This document shows positions 15,617-16,201 of a stretch of 16,201 nucleotides of DNA, piece after piece; the first letter of the stretch is position 1; every line of letters starts with the position of its first letter. This DNA is from Syntrophorhabdaceae bacterium (GTDB taxonomy: Bacteria; Desulfobacterota; Syntrophorhabdia; Syntrophorhabdales; Syntrophorhabdaceae), in contig JAOAFK010000119.1 of assembly GCA_026416315.1 (NCBI GenBank), positions 1-16,201 of the forward strand. The letters run 5' to 3'. Below the pieces are notes generated by a model that was not told where the DNA came from, did no database searches, and saw only the letters and a list, made by a program, of their open reading frames with translations. The translations under genes and the position numbers were made by a program.

Positions 15617-16201
15617 TTACGAATATTTTGATATGACCTTGTTCATGGTGTAATAGGCCATTATGTTTATAAAAAGTATGCTTAATACAAGTACAAGGGC
15701 TGTAGCATATGCCTTCTCCATAGATATGCCCTCTCTTGCAAGGATGTAAAAGTGCACGGCCATGGTTCTGCCTGAATCCATTACAGATGTAGGAAGCCTT
15801 AAAGAACTGCCCATTGTAAATATAACAGCTGCTGTTTCTCCTACGGCCCTTCCCACACTCAACATAATCCCTGTTAATATGCCTGGTGCTGCTGATGGCA
15901 ATACTACTTTTGTTACAGTTTCCCACTTTGTTGCGCCGAGGGAATAACTTACGATCCTAAAATTTTTAGGGACTGCCTTTATAGCCTCCTCGCTTGTTCT
16001 TATGATGGTGGGTAATATCATAATTGTAATTGTAAGAACCCCTGATAGAATTGACCATCCCATCTTCAATTTTATAACAAAAAATATAAAACCAAAAAGA
16101 CCGTAGAGTATGGAGGGTATCCCTGCAAGGGATTCAACGCCGAACCTTATTATTTTTGTAAAGGCTGATTCTTTTGTATATTCTGTTAAAAATATTGCAG
16201 T
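15617..16201 (-). CDS. pstA: Phosphate ABC transporter permease PstA (C-terminal part, cut by window edge)
   Basis: The last 194 residues of an inner-membrane permease are present; the frame stays open to the right edge, so the start lies outside. Before the first possible internal start the frame reads TAIFLTEYTK and AGIPSILYGLFGFIFF, which are typical of PstA. The ATPase-docking EAA loop is SYSLGATKWETVTKVVLPSA, followed by PGILTGIMLSVGRAVGETA. About four membrane segments are visible, centred on SILYGLFGFIFFV, ILSGVLTITIMILP, GIMLSVGRAVGET and ATALVLVLSILFINI. RTSEEAIKAVP and the position just before pstB favour PstA over its sister PstC. pstC and a pstS phosphate-binding protein would be expected to the right. 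The substrate class is taken from the family and not proven by the visible part. Confidence 0.92.
   Translation of the reverse strand, partial: TAIFLTEYTKESAFTKIIRFGVESLAGIPSILYGLFGFIFFVIKLKMGWSILSGVLTITIMILPTIIRTSEEAIKAVPKNFRIVSYSLGATKWETVTKVVLPSAAPGILTGIMLSVGRAVGETAAVIFTMGSSLRLPTSVMDSGRTMAVHFYILAREGISMEKAYATALVLVLSILFINIMAYYTMNKVISKYS

Noticed and set aside
15612..15926. 104-codon minus-strand frame overlapping pstA, possibly a frameshifted gene
   Set aside because: The pstA frame is continuous and conserved over the same stretch; the other frame has no family resemblance.
1..16201. CRISPR arrays, insertion sequences or phage genes
   Set aside because: No regularly spaced repeats, transposase, integrase or phage-type ORFs are visible; almost all DNA is taken by conserved genes.

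Overview
This window looks like a piece of chromosome from an AT-rich anaerobic bacterium. A selenocysteine tRNA (selC), a heterodisulfide-reductase-type iron-sulfur protein, pyruvate phosphate dikinase and two molybdopterin molybdotransferase (MoeA) genes all suit an anaerobe that makes Mo/W and selenium enzymes such as formate dehydrogenase. The order glyQ-glyS-ppdK is one I associate from memory with deltaproteobacteria (Desulfobacterota), but the species cannot be fixed from this sequence. Every protein gene lies on the minus strand. The only plus-strand gene is selC. All ten visible stop codons are TAA (nine) or TAG (one); none is TGA.

Layout, read along the minus strand from the right edge. 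A Pst-type phosphate ABC transporter comes first: pstA (cut by the window edge), then two different pstB genes. Two moeA genes follow, the second fused to a periplasmic-binding-protein-like domain. These five genes are packed with gaps of 8 nt or less and two TAATG overlaps, so they very likely form one transcript. No phoU follows pstB. selC then sits alone on the plus strand, converging on the end of the moeA fusion gene with a 24-nt gap and diverging from ilvD (dihydroxy-acid dehydratase). Next come a cytoplasmic GAF/PAS/GGDEF diguanylate cyclase with its own likely promoter, the unit glyQ-glyS-ppdK, and, after a 225-nt AT-rich gap, the first 83 codons of an HdrC-like protein with a strong promoter.

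The most striking observation is in the two PstB ATPases. The upstream one keeps a perfect LSGGQ signature but has lost the Q-loop glutamine (Ala92) and the H-loop histidine (Asn204). The downstream one has intact Walker A, Q-loop, Walker B and H-loop but a broken signature (LSEEM). If they pair, one composite ATP site is fully canonical and the other is degenerate on both faces, as in asymmetric heterodimeric ABC proteins; textbook PstB is a homodimer. The coupling of this transporter to two moeA genes, with selC next door, raises the possibility that the locus supplies an oxyanion (phosphate, or perhaps molybdate/tungstate) for Mo/W-selenoenzyme maturation. The substrate idea is inference only.
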